A stretch of 64,000 nt of DNA from Bartonella bacilliformis Ver097 (GCF_000709795.1 NZ_KL503802.1:404812-468811); one strand, 5' to 3'; shown: positions 49,375 to 59,261, counted from the first letter of the stretch. Notes: generated from the letters alone by a model not told the origin. Numbers and translations: made by a program.

Positions 49375-49995
49375 GGTCTACTGTCTAGCGGGGTGCTAAG
49401 TTTGTGAGGGAGCAGCTCGGTGCGGATCTAAGTGCAGGAAGGGAGCTGAATGGGGAGAGTTTGCGAGAGCCAGCAAGCCAGACGAGCTTGCAAAGAAGTT
49501 TGAAGGCTTACGAGGAAGTGAAGATGAGATTTGGCACGGGTGTGACAGCAAGCCAGGGAAAAAGCGGGAATAAGATTTGCTGTTTAGCGGGGTGTTGAGC
49601 TTGCGAGGAATCAGGAAATAAAGTTTGGCACAGGTGTAACAGCGAAATTACAAGGAAGTGGGGGCTCCAAGATGTCAAAAACTGTTCTGGGATGGCATGC
49701 CGCTATGCAAATTATAAGGTTTTTGTGTAAGGTGAGTTTCTGCCCGCGTGTGCAGAAAACCAGAAGGATAAAGAGCTGGATGTTAAGAAAAGCCAGCAAG
49801 ACTTGCAGCTAAATGCAGGAAGATCCATTCTTGAATTAAAGATAAAGGGCGTGAGTGAAGATAAGGAAACAGGAGTAAAAGCCTTAAGGTTTGCGTGCTT
49901 GTAAAAGCTAGCAGGAAAAAGAGCTTGCGAAAAGGGGAAGTTGGGCTTGTGAGGAAGCGGGGATGAGGTTCGGTGCAAGGGAAAGAAAATAGACA
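49375..49995. repeat. Degenerate repeats after the exonuclease gene
   Basis: About 620 bp. The phrase ctgtxtagcggggtgxtxag recurs at about 49380 and 49579; tttggcacrggtgtracagc occurs at about 49531 and 49624; and gcttgtgaggaagcggggatgagg at about 49946 echoes a copy near 49497. No gene is supported. Confidence 0.6.
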
Positions 49996-50070
49996 TGGTG
50001 CTGCGAGAGAGGATTGAACTCTCGACCTCTCCCTTACCAAGGGAGTGCTCTGCCACTGAGCTACCGCAGC
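49996..50070 (-). tRNA. tRNA-Thr (GGT)
   Basis: A 75-nt tRNA with encoded CCA. The acceptor gctgcgg pairs with tcgcagc. The anticodon arm is ctccc-ttggtaa-gggag with anticodon GGT, and the T arm has gttcaatcc. It lies at the right edge of the region holding the phage module. Confidence 0.97.
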
Positions 50071-50547
50071 ATTTTGCCAATCTTTGCGCTGCCTTGTGCC
50101 ACATTGGCGCCAAATAGGCAAGAGAGCTCTTGCAAGAAAATCTTCCTTGTGTCATGATATAAAGGTTAAAAAATATCAGTTATTTCTGTATATTCGTAGT
50201 TATAATACCCCCTCATTATTTTCTTAAATTAGGGTTTTAAAATGTGTGACTTCTTGCATATTTACTTATTTAAAAATAAGGGATGAAAATGGGGAAGTTG
50301 AAAGGATAAGAAATTCACAAATTTTAGCCTATAGGGGAGTTAAGAAAATAGAGGGTTGAAATGAACGAAGAAAGTTTGCGCAAAAGAGGGTAAGCGAACA
50401 GGGAGGTTAAGCAAATAGGGGCTTAAGCAAGCGAAGTTTAAGCGAAAAAATTTGAGCAAACAAAGTTTGCCAGAATTTGTCGAAATGTTTGCCAAAGTGT
50501 TTGCTGGAGTTTGCGCCATGAAGGACAAAAAGAACCCATAAAATATC
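50071..50547. repeat. Spacer with taagcgaa-type repeats
   Basis: About 475 bp. From 50340 to 50500 short words (ggttaagcaaatag, gcttaagcaagcgaag, gtttaagcgaaaaaa) repeat with decay. The remainder is AT-rich and contains no recognisable gene. Confidence 0.5.
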
Positions 50548-50718
50548 ATGAATGAGAATAAAAATACCGTTACACACAAAGATGATCAAAGAAAAAATGA
50601 AAAAGCAAAACAGCGAGAACAAAGACTTGCTAAGCAATTGCGCGATAATTTAAAACGACGCAAAGAGCAAAGTCGACAGCGCTCTCCAGAAGGGTTTAGA
50701 AAAACTTTTTCTGTTTGA
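50548..50718 (+). CDS. Small basic protein upstream of murA
   Basis: A 56-residue, highly charged protein: KAKQREQRLAKQLRDNLKRR followed by KEQSRQRSPEGF. Small basic proteins with an LRxNLxRRKxQ core commonly precede murA in Hyphomicrobiales, which supports a real gene. No strong ribosome site is visible. Function is unknown. Confidence 0.6.
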   Translation: MNENKNTVTHKDDQRKNEKAKQREQRLAKQLRDNLKRRKEQSRQRSPEGFRKTFSV

Positions 50719-50868
50719 TACATCTTACGGCAATCTTGCAGCATACGTTTTAGTGATTCGTTTTCAATCTTGTGAAAAAATACTCTCAAGAATCCAAATT
50801 TTCAGAAAATTAAAGAGAACCTGTAAAAGAAAGATTCCAACGAGGAATAGAGGGATAAAATTAAATCT

Positions 50869-52164
50869 ATGGATTCAATTAAAATTACAGGGGGCCATAT
50901 TCTTAATGGGGTTATTCCAATTTCTGGAGCTAAAAATGCTGCGTTACCGCTTATGATTGCTGCTTTGCTTACCGATGAAACACTCATTGTTGAAAATGTC
51001 CCTCATCTTGCAGATGTTGAATGTCTTATCCGGATCTTAAACAATCATGGCGTCAGTTATGCCGTTGAAGGACGGCAATACCACAATGTGTGTAGCGATG
51101 CACGAACCATCTATTTTACCGCAAAAACCATCACCACAATACGCGCGCCTTATGAACTTGTCAGAAAAATGCGGGCCAGCTTCTGGGTGATTGGGCCGCT
51201 TCTTGCCCGCTGTCAGGAGACTTGTGTTTCCCTACCAGGGGGGTGTGCTATTGGAACACGCCCTGTTGATTTCATCCTTGAAGGGCTAAAAGCTTTAGGT
51301 GCCGATATTGCTATCAAAAATGGCTATGTGCATGCAAAAGCGCCAAAAGGTTTAAAAGGGGCTTCTTACCATTTCCCCAAAGTGACCGTTGGAGGAACTC
51401 ATGTTTTGCTGATGGCTGCTGTGTTGGCGGAAGGAAAAACTGTTCTTCACAATGCTGCGTGTGAACCGGAAGTGACCAACCTTGTGCAAGCGCTGAAAGC
51501 TATGGGAGCTGATATCTCTGGGGAAGGTACGGATGTTTTAACCATTAATGGTGTCAAAAAGCTCTATGGTGCGCGGGTTTGTATTATCCCTGATCGTATT
51601 GAAGCGGGAACTTATGCAATGGCTGTTGCTATGACTGGAGGAGATGTCTTGTTGCAAGACGCTGTTCCAGAACATCTGACAGAAGTTCTCACTGTGCTTG
51701 AAAAAGCAGGGCTCTCCGTTAAAATTGAAGCTGAAGGCATTCGCGTTTTCCGCGATCCACACAAAAAAATGAAGCCTGTTGATATCACGACAGCGCCTTT
51801 TCCAGCTTTCCCAACCGATCTGCAAGCACAATTTATGGCTTTGATGACCCTTGCTGAAAGAAATACGCATATCACAGAAACGATTTTTGAAAATCGCTTT
51901 ATGCATGTGCAGGAATTGGTGCGTTTGGGTGCGCGTATCACGTTGCAGGGAAAAACCGCAACGGTGCACGGAACCGATAAGTTGCAAGGTGCACAAGTGA
52001 TGGCAACAGATTTGCGGGCTTCTGTCTCACTTGTTATTGCAGCACTCGCTGCTGAAGGAGAAACCACGGTTAATCGCGTTTATCATCTGGATCGCGGCTT
52101 TGAACGGTTGGAAGAAAAGTTAGCTCAGTGTGGGGCATGTATTCAACGCGTCACAGCTTCTTAA
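50869..52164 (+). CDS. murA: UDP-N-acetylglucosamine 1-carboxyvinyltransferase
   Basis: A 431-residue MurA with ISGAKNAALPLM near the N-terminus, the catalytic Cys126 in PGGCAIGTRPVD (the fosfomycin target), PDRIEAGTYAMA, FPTDLQAQFMAL and the closing HLDRGFERLEEKLAQCGA. It adds enolpyruvate to UDP-GlcNAc, the first committed step of peptidoglycan synthesis. Start MDSIKITGGH is standard for the family. Confidence 0.97.
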   Translation: MDSIKITGGHILNGVIPISGAKNAALPLMIAALLTDETLIVENVPHLADVECLIRILNNHGVSYAVEGRQYHNVCSDARTIYFTAKTITTIRAPYELVRKMRASFWVIGPLLARCQETCVSLPGGCAIGTRPVDFILEGLKALGADIAIKNGYVHAKAPKGLKGASYHFPKVTVGGTHVLLMAAVLAEGKTVLHNAACEPEVTNLVQALKAMGADISGEGTDVLTINGVKKLYGARVCIIPDRIEAGTYAMAVAMTGGDVLLQDAVPEHLTEVLTVLEKAGLSVKIEAEGIRVFRDPHKKMKPVDITTAPFPAFPTDLQAQFMALMTLAERNTHITETIFENRFMHVQELVRLGARITLQGKTATVHGTDKLQGAQVMATDLRASVSLVIAALAAEGETTVNRVYHLDRGFERLEEKLAQCGACIQRVTAS

Positions 52165-52527
52165 ATAAGAGAAATAGCCTTAAATCAGAAGAAATTAGTC
52201 TTTGCAAGCGGTTCGTGCCGCTTGCTGAAGGGCCATTCGCATCTCGAAAAATGGCTAATTTAATTTAAAGGGGTCCTGAATGGTATGATGAAGGGTGACC
52301 TGAAGTGGCCCTGGTAGGGTGGGTCTTGGTGGTAAGGTGAATGACAGGTTAGAGGGGTGGTTTTGAAGGTAAGAGTGTGGGGTGTCAGGTCAGGATGCAG
52401 TGATGGCTTGAGTGGCAAGGTGTAGAGGCAGAGGCAGTAAAGGGTGGCTTGAAGTGTAGCCCTGAGTATTGGGATGAAGGGTAGCTTAGCGGTGAGCTTT
52501 GAGCTAAAGCGTTAGGGGGCTACAGCG
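52165..52527. other. murA-ymdB convergent spacer
   Basis: About 360 bp. A hairpin, gcaagcgg-ttcgtg-ccgcttgc (52206-52227), lies 42 nt after the murA stop but lacks a T-run. From 52270 the DNA is a G-rich degenerate series of gaagggtggcctgaagtgg-like words. No gene is supported. Confidence 0.5.
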
Positions 52528-53376
52528 TTAAAGCACAAAATTTTCAGGCAGAGGTTCCCAAAAATCAGGAGCTTCAGTCTTTAATCTTGGGCCAAGACGA
52601 AGAGGAGAAATCTTTTCCGCCAGGCCTGTGCGGTCTGACACTTCAACCGCTAAGCCACAAAGCGTTGCAGGGCCTTGAGCAGGGCGATATGAACCACAAG
52701 ATTCTTGATAGACAAACCGATGCAATGGTTCTTTTTTATCCATCCCAAGAGAAGAGTCATAATCACCACACATGCCAGCATCTGATAAATAGGCACTGCC
52801 CCCTGCTAAAATTTGCGCATCCGCTGTTGGAATATGCGTATGGGTACCCACAATGACGCTAACACGGCCATCAAGAAAATGACCAAAACATTGCTTTTCA
52901 CTTGTTGCTTCAGCATGAAAATCAACAATAATTGCGTCTGTCTCTTCTTTTAAAGGAAATTTGGAGAGAATTTTGTCTGCTGTTGTAAAAGGATTCTCTA
53001 CAGTGCAAGGCATAAAAACAGATCCCAAAATATTGGTCACCAAAATACGCGCGCCATTTTTAGCCGTAAAGATACCGGAGCCCTTGCCTGGTGTCCCCGC
53101 GATAAAATTAGCAGGGCGTAAAAAACGGTCACTATAATTGGCGTATTTTAGAGCTTCCTTGCAATGAAAGGCATGGTTTCCTGTGGTGACGACATTTGCG
53201 CCTGCTGTTAAAAGAGAATGATAGGTCTCTTGGCTAAGACCAAAGCCATGCGATGCGTTTTCACCGTTCACCACAACAAAATCAAGCTGCCATTGCTGAA
53301 TAAGGCGAGGAAGTGCATAAAATACAGCAGCACAGCCTGTTGCACCTACAATGTCACCCAAAAATAAAAACCGCAT
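52528..53376 (-). CDS. YmdB-type metallophosphoesterase (TIGR00282 family)
   Basis: A 282-residue calcineurin-like phosphoesterase. Metal-binding motifs are FLGDIVG (Asp8), VVNGENASHG, TTGNHAF, DFHAEATSEK and VGTHTHIPTAD. Bacillus YmdB hydrolyses cyclic nucleotides in vitro. It lies 2 bp after the 5-formyl-THF cyclo-ligase gene, clearly one operon downstream of 6S RNA. Confidence 0.93.
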   Translation of the reverse strand: MRFLFLGDIVGATGCAAVFYALPRLIQQWQLDFVVVNGENASHGFGLSQETYHSLLTAGANVVTTGNHAFHCKEALKYANYSDRFLRPANFIAGTPGKGSGIFTAKNGARILVTNILGSVFMPCTVENPFTTADKILSKFPLKEETDAIIVDFHAEATSEKQCFGHFLDGRVSVIVGTHTHIPTADAQILAGGSAYLSDAGMCGDYDSSLGMDKKEPLHRFVYQESCGSYRPAQGPATLCGLAVEVSDRTGLAEKISPLRLGPRLKTEAPDFWEPLPENFVL

Positions 53377-53378
53377 AT

Positions 53379-54017
53379 TTACCGCTCTAAAAAACCTTTT
53401 TCTGTAAAAATGCCTTGTAAAACCAAGTCATGCTTTGTGTTAGGAATAGACTCAACTTCCTGACACGAAAATCCTAAACCAAATAAATCTATGCAGTGCC
53501 CTTCTGCCTTTAATGCTGCAATGGCACGATCATAATAGCCTTTACCATAGCCAAGGCGGTTATACTGACGATCAAATGCTAAAAGAGGCACAAGTATAAA
53601 TGTAGGGGTGACAACCGCGCTGCTTGCCTCCGGGCCCATGGTATGAAACCGCATGCTCTCTAAGGGTGTGTGCGGTGAATAAGCACGGAAAACCATTGTC
53701 TCATCATCAATGATAGCAGGCAAAGCTAGACGACCACCATGCGACACAACATATTCTAAAAAGAGGTTAGGGTCGAGCTCTGATCGTATTGGCCAATAGC
53801 CTGCAATAATCATTTGAGAAATATCTCCCATTTTTTGTTTAAGTGTATGGGCGATATGCCAACAGGCACGATGTGAAAAAATACGATGATTATCCTTAGA
53901 TAGCTTCTCACGCTCTGAAAAACCCAGATGCCGCAAGTGTGACCGAACGGATTGAATAGAAAGCGAGTCTTTAGACATTCTTGGTATTGCTAATCCATCA
54001 TCCATAAAAATGTTCAT
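53379..54017 (-). CDS. 5-formyltetrahydrofolate cyclo-ligase
   Basis: A 212-residue 5-FCL (YgfA) protein with IAGYWPIRSELDPNLFLEY, LALPAI, ATP-site VPLLAFDRQYNRLGYGKGYYDRAIA and a closing LVLQGIFTEKGF. It converts 5-formyl-THF to 5,10-methenyl-THF using ATP. 6S RNA lies upstream on the same strand, the arrangement seen across many proteobacteria. The N-terminus has several possible Met starts. Confidence 0.93.
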   Translation of the reverse strand: MNIFMDDGLAIPRMSKDSLSIQSVRSHLRHLGFSEREKLSKDNHRIFSHRACWHIAHTLKQKMGDISQMIIAGYWPIRSELDPNLFLEYVVSHGGRLALPAIIDDETMVFRAYSPHTPLESMRFHTMGPEASSAVVTPTFILVPLLAFDRQYNRLGYGKGYYDRAIAALKAEGHCIDLFGLGFSCQEVESIPNTKHDLVLQGIFTEKGFLER

Positions 54018-54462
54018 ACCATTCTGTTTTCACATCGCCAAGGCATGAAGAACATGTTCCCCAAAAAACAAGAACGAGCTTTAGGAAAGCAGGGGTTGAT
54101 TCCAGAAAACGGAAATAGAGCCCGTAAACAGGGGTAAAGTTATGCGAGGCGCATAAGAGTGTAGGATTGTGATGTTGTCAGACTAGTAAAGGGAGTTTCT
54201 AGGCAAAGTAGGGGCTGCTTGATGAGAGCTTATGGCATTTACTAAGCGCTTACGGCTTTTTGCTATAGGAAAAAAACAATAAATAAAGCCAGCAAGGAGA
54301 TGAAGCAGTGAGGCAATGTGGTAAAAGAGAGGCCAAGAGGTCATGAGGCAGGGAGGTGAGAGGGTAAGGAAACAGGAAGGTAGAGAGGTGAGGTCGTAAG
54401 GTAAAAAAGAGGCAGGAAGCTAAGAGGTTATGAAGCAGGGAGCCAAAGCTCCTCTTCCTAAT
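54018..54462. other. Spacer between 6S RNA and the 5-FCL gene
   Basis: About 445 bp. At 54290-54440 short gaggcagggaggtgagaggtaag-like words repeat (G/A-rich on plus). An inverted repeat, ggagccaaagctcc (54440-54453), lies just beyond the 6S 3-prime end and may help stop transcription. Confidence 0.45.
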
Positions 54463-54633
54463 AAAAATGGTGAACCGCAGCGACCGATGGAAAAGTCTGA
54501 TTCCGGGAACCTACACAAGTAGGTGGGCGCCATATGAAAAAGCCCACGGACTTTCTCAGGGACAGCTCCCTTAGGAATCAATAAGGCCCCGGGAATGTCT
54601 GTATTTCCTGTCGAGAAGAGCAGAACACCACCT
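54463..54633 (-). ncRNA. ssrS: 6S RNA
   Basis: The minus strand contains the alphaproteobacterial 6S core: cattcccggggccttattga, then cctaagggagctgtccctg, a G/C-rich upper stem around gggc...gcccacc, acttgtgtaggt and the returning cccggaatcag. A closing stem pairs the 5-prime tggtg with caccatttttatt at the 3-prime end, followed by a T-run. It binds sigma-70 RNA polymerase as a promoter mimic in stationary phase. It lies upstream of the 5-FCL gene, its usual neighbour. The ends are set from the stem and the -10 box, so they are good to a few bases. Confidence 0.88.
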
Positions 54634-54636
54634 ATA

Positions 54637-54642
54637 ATTATA
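54637..54642 (-). promoter_or_regulatory. -10 box of the 6S RNA promoter
   Basis: A consensus TATAAT on the minus strand, inside the palindrome cctataattatagg (54631-54644), ends about 4-7 nt before the predicted 6S start. No clear -35 is seen. Confidence 0.6.
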
Positions 54643-54759
54643 GGAGAATTTATACGTTCTGACCAGAGAAAATAATGACACAGCGCAATAAAAAGACTTT
54701 TTAAATTTCCTTTATGCCAAATTCCTTACCTAAATGCCCCCTTATCTCAAATTTTTCAT

Positions 54760-55494
54760 TCAAATACTTTGTGGGGATTTTTCATCAAGCAATAGGCCAA
54801 TACGTTTTTGGAGTTTTTGCATTTGCGGATAATAATGCAATGCCATTTTATAGGCCTTAATGGCAAGCTCTGTGCGGTCTGTTGCTTCCATCGTTAATCC
54901 AAGTTCAAAATAGGCAATATAATTGCGCGGTTCAAGCTTAAGCGCATGACTTAAGTCAAACATGGCAAGTTTAAAATCACTCATTTGAATGTGAACCCAG
55001 GCGCGTCTGACCCAAGCTTCCGCATAAGTTGGGTTGAGTGCAATGATGGTGTCAAGATAATCAAGAGCAAGGCCATAATGATCACTATTAATGCCATTTT
55101 CAGCCCATTGCATCAAAAGATCAATCGTTTCACTGCCCGATTGCAACCATAAACGTTGCACTTGTTTGCTAAGTTTCTGAGCTTCTTGGGCATTGGCACA
55201 ATGTTTTAATTCTTTCAGCAAACGAGCAATCTCTGCTTCTTTACGCTGTTCCGTTGTTTGTGTTTGAGAGAGGTTTTCTGGGGTTTGATCATCAAAAAGC
55301 GTGGCTGTTGAGGGGAGAGAAGATGTTGAAGGATGTAGATCGGGGATTAGGTCATCCAACGATAAAAAAGACTGTGGAGGAGGCAGTTCAGATGGCAAAG
55401 AAGGAGGCTCTTTCCCATAGCAAGGAGACAGTAAAACCAGACTGCTGAAACAAAGGAAAAAATATCGCCATTGAAAAGGGGTTCTCTTGCTCAC
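54760..55494 (-). CDS. TPR-repeat exported protein
   Basis: A tetratricopeptide protein: three TPR units lie in the C-terminal half (SDHYGLALDYLDTIIALNPT, YAEAWVRRAWVHIQMSDFKL, YIAYFELGLTMEATDRTELA). Before them is a signal-like YFFLCFSSLVLLSPCYG, with a Cys that could be lipidated, and a Pro/Ser-rich linker. I start it at GTG 55494, just before SKRTPFQWR and the hydrophobic core; the frame is open to an ATG at 55773, but that adds about 90 residues of unpersuasive sequence. The role is unknown; periplasmic scaffolding is likely. Confidence 0.7.
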   Translation of the reverse strand: MSKRTPFQWRYFFLCFSSLVLLSPCYGKEPPSLPSELPPPQSFLSLDDLIPDLHPSTSSLPSTATLFDDQTPENLSQTQTTEQRKEAEIARLLKELKHCANAQEAQKLSKQVQRLWLQSGSETIDLLMQWAENGINSDHYGLALDYLDTIIALNPTYAEAWVRRAWVHIQMSDFKLAMFDLSHALKLEPRNYIAYFELGLTMEATDRTELAIKAYKMALHYYPQMQKLQKRIGLLLDEKSPQSI

Positions 55495-55781
55495 ACGATA
55501 TTTAAATGGATTGCTGACACTTTTTGCCACACAATATTTTACCCTGTGATCTTTTACGAAAGACACCTGTCTTGAAAAATACCCTCTTAAAAAAGAGAAG
55601 GCCCGCATATAAGAGGCCCGCAATACATAGGACAGCACGTTAAATGCTCTATAAGAAATGTGTGAAATTCCTATATGAGAAATGTGTAAACAATATGAAG
55701 TCTGCACAGCATATAAAATCTGATATAACCTTGCTATTTTGGCGCAAGCTTTATCAATCGCAGTAGCAGGCATTTGTAATC

Positions 55782-55907
55782 TTAACCTTGGCGCGCCCTA
55801 AAACGCGGGTTGGTTTTATTCAAGATATAAATACGACCTTTTCGACGAACCACCCTGTTGTCGCGGTGACGTTCCTTAAGTGCCTTGAGCGAATTTTTAA
55901 TTTTCAT
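55782..55907 (-). CDS. rpmJ: 50S ribosomal protein L36
   Basis: A 41-residue L36 of the zinc-free type: [40 protein letters not shown], then Gly and stop. It is a short basic protein of the large ribosomal subunit. The length (41) matches the alphaproteobacterial form that lacks the CxxC zinc ribbon. GGTGG lies 4 nt before the ATG. Confidence 0.96.
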   Translation of the reverse strand: MKIKNSLKALKERHRDNRVVRRKGRIYILNKTNPRFRARQG

Positions 55908-56849
55908 GATCACCACCGTTTATAACGAAAGACCTAAATTCTCAAAAAGATACGAAGAGAAAGTTTTGACCCTCATCGTACTTGCTTTTTTCTTACGCAT
56001 TCTTGTTCAAAACTTAAGACTATTGTCATTGTACATTGTCAGACCACAGTTATTTTACTCTGTCGATTAGTGTACTTTGCCATCGTACCCTGTCAATCAG
56101 GGTATTTTGTCACTGTGTCCTGTCGATGATTCCACTTTGTCACTTGAGTCTTCTTCCTTAAAAGCAATGCAAAAAAAACTCTGCCTTCTCTTAAAAAACA
56201 AAAGCTTGCCTAAGGACAATGAAACCCAACAAGAGAACAATGAAATCGAACAAGATAATGAGTAAGCGAAAATCGCAAAAAATCTGCAATTCTTCTAACA
56301 AGAAGTCTTTACCTTGTCAACTCAACAGTTTTCACAAAATCAAGAATAAAGGGGGCTGAAGAGGGAGACAAAAATGGAGGGGAAAGCAGGAGGCAGGAGC
56401 AAAAAAAAAGACAAGAGGGTTGTTGAGTAGGGGAGAAAGAAAGAGGAAGCTGAAAAAGAGGAGAGAAGCGGTAAGAATGGAGGAATGAGCAAAAGTGAGC
56501 TAAGAATAACAGGAGGAGCCAAAAGAGAAGGAGTGAGAAGTAAGAGAGAAAAGCAAGAGGAGAGGAAAATAGGACCAGAGAAAAAAGGAGGAAGGTTAAG
56601 AAGGGACTGAAAAATGAGCCAAGAATAACGGAGAAGCCAAGGGAGAAGAAGAGGCTAAGAAGGAGGGAGGAGTAAAAATGGGAGTAAGCTAAAAATAAAA
56701 GAGGGCTGAGAAAGGAAAATCAAGAAGAATGGGTTGAGAGGGGCCAAGAATGAAAAGGAATTGAGGAAGTCTTGAGTTGGATCATTGGGGAGAAAGTGTT
56801 GAAGAATGTCTGGACTTAAAGTGGTGAGGGATGAGAATTCATCTCTTCT
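55908..56849. repeat. rpmJ-purK spacer: 30-bp tandem repeat and homopurine tract
   Basis: Three degenerate 30-bp units occupy 56057-56086, 56087-56116 and 56117-56146, each with ctgtcgat-like and ttttgtcac-like cores, plus a shorter preceding copy. From 56340 to 56800 the plus strand is nearly pure A/G; gagcYaagaataac recurs at 56497-56510 and 56616-56629. A 62-codon frame at 56077-56265 covers the repeat and I do not accept it as a gene. Confidence 0.65.
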
Positions 56850-58013
56850 TTAAGCAGAGTGTGTCGCTGGCCCGGTTAAGCGGATGATATGCCCCATTTT
56901 TCGTTCTGGCTGTACTGATTTTTTGCCATATAAATGCACTGATGTATTCTCTTGCATCAGAGCAGAGACGTAATCATCCAAATTATTGCCAAGAAGATTG
57001 ATCATTTCGCAGTTGCTATGGCGCTCTGTATTGCCCAGAGGAAGGCCACAAATGGCTCGGATATGTTGTTCAAACTGCGAGGTCACACAGGCTTTTTGCG
57101 TCCAATGGCCAGAATTGTGAACACGAGGCGCCAGTTCATTGACCAATAATCGCTCGTCAGACAAAACAAAAAATTCGATACACAGCACACCAACATACTC
57201 AAGCGCCTGCAACACACGCGTGCTGACCTCATACGCGGCTTTCTGCACTGATTGTGGAACAGCTGAGGGAACACACGCTTTATGCAGAATGCCATTCTTG
57301 TGTTGATTTTCTGAGCAATCATAAAATGCAACAGTCCCGTGTGGATCACGAGCAGCAATAACAGAAATTTCTGCTACAAAAGGCACAATCTCTTCTAAAA
57401 TAGAAGGCGTCTTTTCAAGCTCTATTGAGAGTGCGGCAATCATTTGTGGACTTGGATTGTGAAGAGATTGCTGCATTTTGCCATCATAGCCAAAGCGGCG
57501 TGCTTTCAAAAGGCCATGGCCCCTAAATCCATTGTTATTGAGTCCGTTGTTGTTGAGTTCATGGCTATTGAGCGCAGCAAGACCTGCCAACAAAGAAGCT
57601 TGATCTTGCACCGCATGCCAGGATGCTGTCTCGATACCATGCTCATTGAGAAAACTTTTCTCTAAAACTCGATCTTGCGAAATTTTCAACACTTTTGATG
57701 ATGGATAAAGACGACACGCTTTTTCTATCCATTGAATCGTTGTCACGGGGAGATTTTCAAATTCATACGTTACAACATCGCACAGGTCTACCAATTGCTG
57801 CAAAGCGGCCCTATCATCATAGTCCGCAACCATGTGATGGTTAGCAGTTTGCGCTGCTGGACATTGTATTTCAGGGCATAAGATAACCGTTTTAAAGCCA
57901 AGCTCAGCGGCAGCTATGGCTAACATGCGTGCAAGTTGTCCCCCTCCAATCACACCAATTGTGCTTCCTGGTTTTAAAGGATCAGAGATATTGATCACCG
58001 TAGTCACGCTCAA
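56850..58013 (-). CDS. purK: N5-carboxyaminoimidazole ribonucleotide synthase
   Basis: A 387-residue ATP-grasp enzyme with [20 protein letters not shown] at the start, [48 protein letters not shown] and the closing KMGHIIRL. It carboxylates AIR with ATP and bicarbonate in purine synthesis. The region with [19 protein letters not shown] (about 148-166) is a small Asn/Gly repeat replacing a normally short loop. The ATG overlaps the purE stop by 4 bp. Confidence 0.95.
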   Translation of the reverse strand: MSVTTVINISDPLKPGSTIGVIGGGQLARMLAIAAAELGFKTVILCPEIQCPAAQTANHHMVADYDDRAALQQLVDLCDVVTYEFENLPVTTIQWIEKACRLYPSSKVLKISQDRVLEKSFLNEHGIETASWHAVQDQASLLAGLAALNSHELNNNGLNNNGFRGHGLLKARRFGYDGKMQQSLHNPSPQMIAALSIELEKTPSILEEIVPFVAEISVIAARDPHGTVAFYDCSENQHKNGILHKACVPSAVPQSVQKAAYEVSTRVLQALEYVGVLCIEFFVLSDERLLVNELAPRVHNSGHWTQKACVTSQFEQHIRAICGLPLGNTERHSNCEMINLLGNNLDDYVSALMQENTSVHLYGKKSVQPERKMGHIIRLTGPATHSA

Positions 58014-58525
58014 AGTCCATCATTAGGGTATTCAGCAACATGAGCCGTTTGTTGATGGCGCCATGCTTCTAAACGCTTGGCAAGTGCATCATCAGAAAGT
58101 GCTAAAACCGCTGCTGATAAAAGAGCTGCATTGACAGCGCCTGCTTTGCCTATGGTTAAGGTCCCAACCGGGACTCCGGCAGGCATTTGCACAATGGAAA
58201 GCAGAGAATCTTGCCCTGATAAAGCGTGTGATTCCACTGGAACACCAAAAACAGGAAGAGGCGTTAAAGCAGCCACCATGCCTGGAAGGTGTGCAGCACC
58301 GCCAGCGCCAGCAATCAAAATTTTAAATCCTGCGGCTTTTGCTCCTTTGGCAAAGCTGTAGAGTCGATCTGGAGTGCGATGTGCAGAAACAATGTGCGCA
58401 CTATGGGAGATGCCAAGTTCTGTCAACATAGCTGCGCTATGGCACATGGTTTGCCAATCAGATTGGCTGCCCATTAAAAGCGCTACATCATAGGACTGTT
58501 GAGCCATTTCACATCCTTTTCCCAT
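58010..58525 (-). CDS. purE: N5-CAIR mutase
   Basis: A 171-residue class I Pur[12 protein letters not shown] (the catalytic SxSD region), [32 protein letters not shown] and [20 protein letters not shown] (in two stretches). It shifts the carboxyl of N5-CAIR to give CAIR. It is upstream of and overlaps purK, the usual purEK operon. Confidence 0.96.
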   Translation of the reverse strand: MGKGCEMAQQSYDVALLMGSQSDWQTMCHSAAMLTELGISHSAHIVSAHRTPDRLYSFAKGAKAAGFKILIAGAGGAAHLPGMVAALTPLPVFGVPVESHALSGQDSLLSIVQMPAGVPVGTLTIGKAGAVNAALLSAAVLALSDDALAKRLEAWRHQQTAHVAEYPNDGL

Positions 58526-59042
58526 TCTGCATTTTTGATTGTTTTAGAAAATTTCATCTTCCTTATATCCTTTTTGTGTCACCAATGCACCATTTTTTGA
58601 CATGTCATCAGAAAGAGACAATAATTTTTGCGTTCATAAAGTACCAGGGAATGCCGGGGGATATGGGCCAAGGGAGCATAAGTGAGAAGAGTATTGGTGT
58701 GGGGATATGAGAGAGAACGGTGAAATGGAGAAGGAGGTTTTAAGGGATGAGCGATGCAGCGATGAATGTGACGAGGGGATGTCAGTGAAAGGGGAATTCG
58801 GAGATAGTGAGGAAAAGATTAAGAGATAGAGTATAAATTTTTATTGTATCCTTTCGGGATTAATGGGAAGTTTATAGGGAAAATCTCTGTTTCTACGTAA
58901 AATGCATGTTCACAAAAGGATGAAAATGAGATATAAACAATTTAAGTTGTATCCTGTAGGGCTCAGCTACTAACACGTTCATTATTAACTAAAACATTAA
59001 CCATTAAATAAAGTACGTTAATCATAAAGGAAGTTCTCATTT
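58526..59042. other. purE-infA divergent spacer
   Basis: About 515 bp. From 58640 to 58830 it is a G/A-rich degenerate stretch. Nearer infA, ttgtatccttt/ttgtatcctg words (about 58843 and 58949) repeat, and ttaactaaaacattaacc and ttaaccattaaa (58985-59010) contain TTAACCAT-like CtrA half-sites, though not the exact TTAA-N7-TTAA spacing. Confidence 0.4.
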
Positions 59043-59261
59043 ATGTCCAAAGAAGAAGTTTTGGAATTTTCCGGTATCGTTACCGAACTCTTGCCAAATG
59101 CGATGTTTCGCGTGAAACTGGAAAATGATCATGAAATTATTGCTCATACGGCAGGAAGAATGCGCAAAAACCGTATTCGTGTGTTGGCAGGCGATAAAAT
59201 TATGGTTGAAATGACTCCGTATGATCTTACAAAAGGGCGTATTACGTACCGTTATAAATAA
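59043..59261 (+). CDS. infA: Translation initiation factor IF-1
   Basis: A 72-residue OB-fold protein: [40 protein letters not shown] and [20 protein letters not shown]. It binds the 30S A site during initiation. AAAGGAAG lies about 11 nt before the ATG. Length and sequence are typical. Confidence 0.97.
   Translation: MSKEEVLEFSGIVTELLPNAMFRVKLENDHEIIAHTAGRMRKNRIRVLAGDKIMVEMTPYDLTKGRITYRYK

Noticed and set aside
41908..50070. tRNA-bounded island with att sites
   Set aside because: I found no repeat of the tRNA-Leu or tRNA-Thr 3-prime end inside the region and no integrase gene, so precise island boundaries cannot be claimed.
56077..56265. 62-codon plus-strand frame after rpmJ
   Set aside because: It covers a 30-bp degenerate tandem repeat; no ribosome site and no recognisable sequence.
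58985..59010. CtrA-binding site upstream of infA
   Set aside because: TTAACCAT-like half-sites are present, but spacing is N8 or N3 rather than TTAA-N7-TTAA, and the region is AT-rich enough for chance matches.
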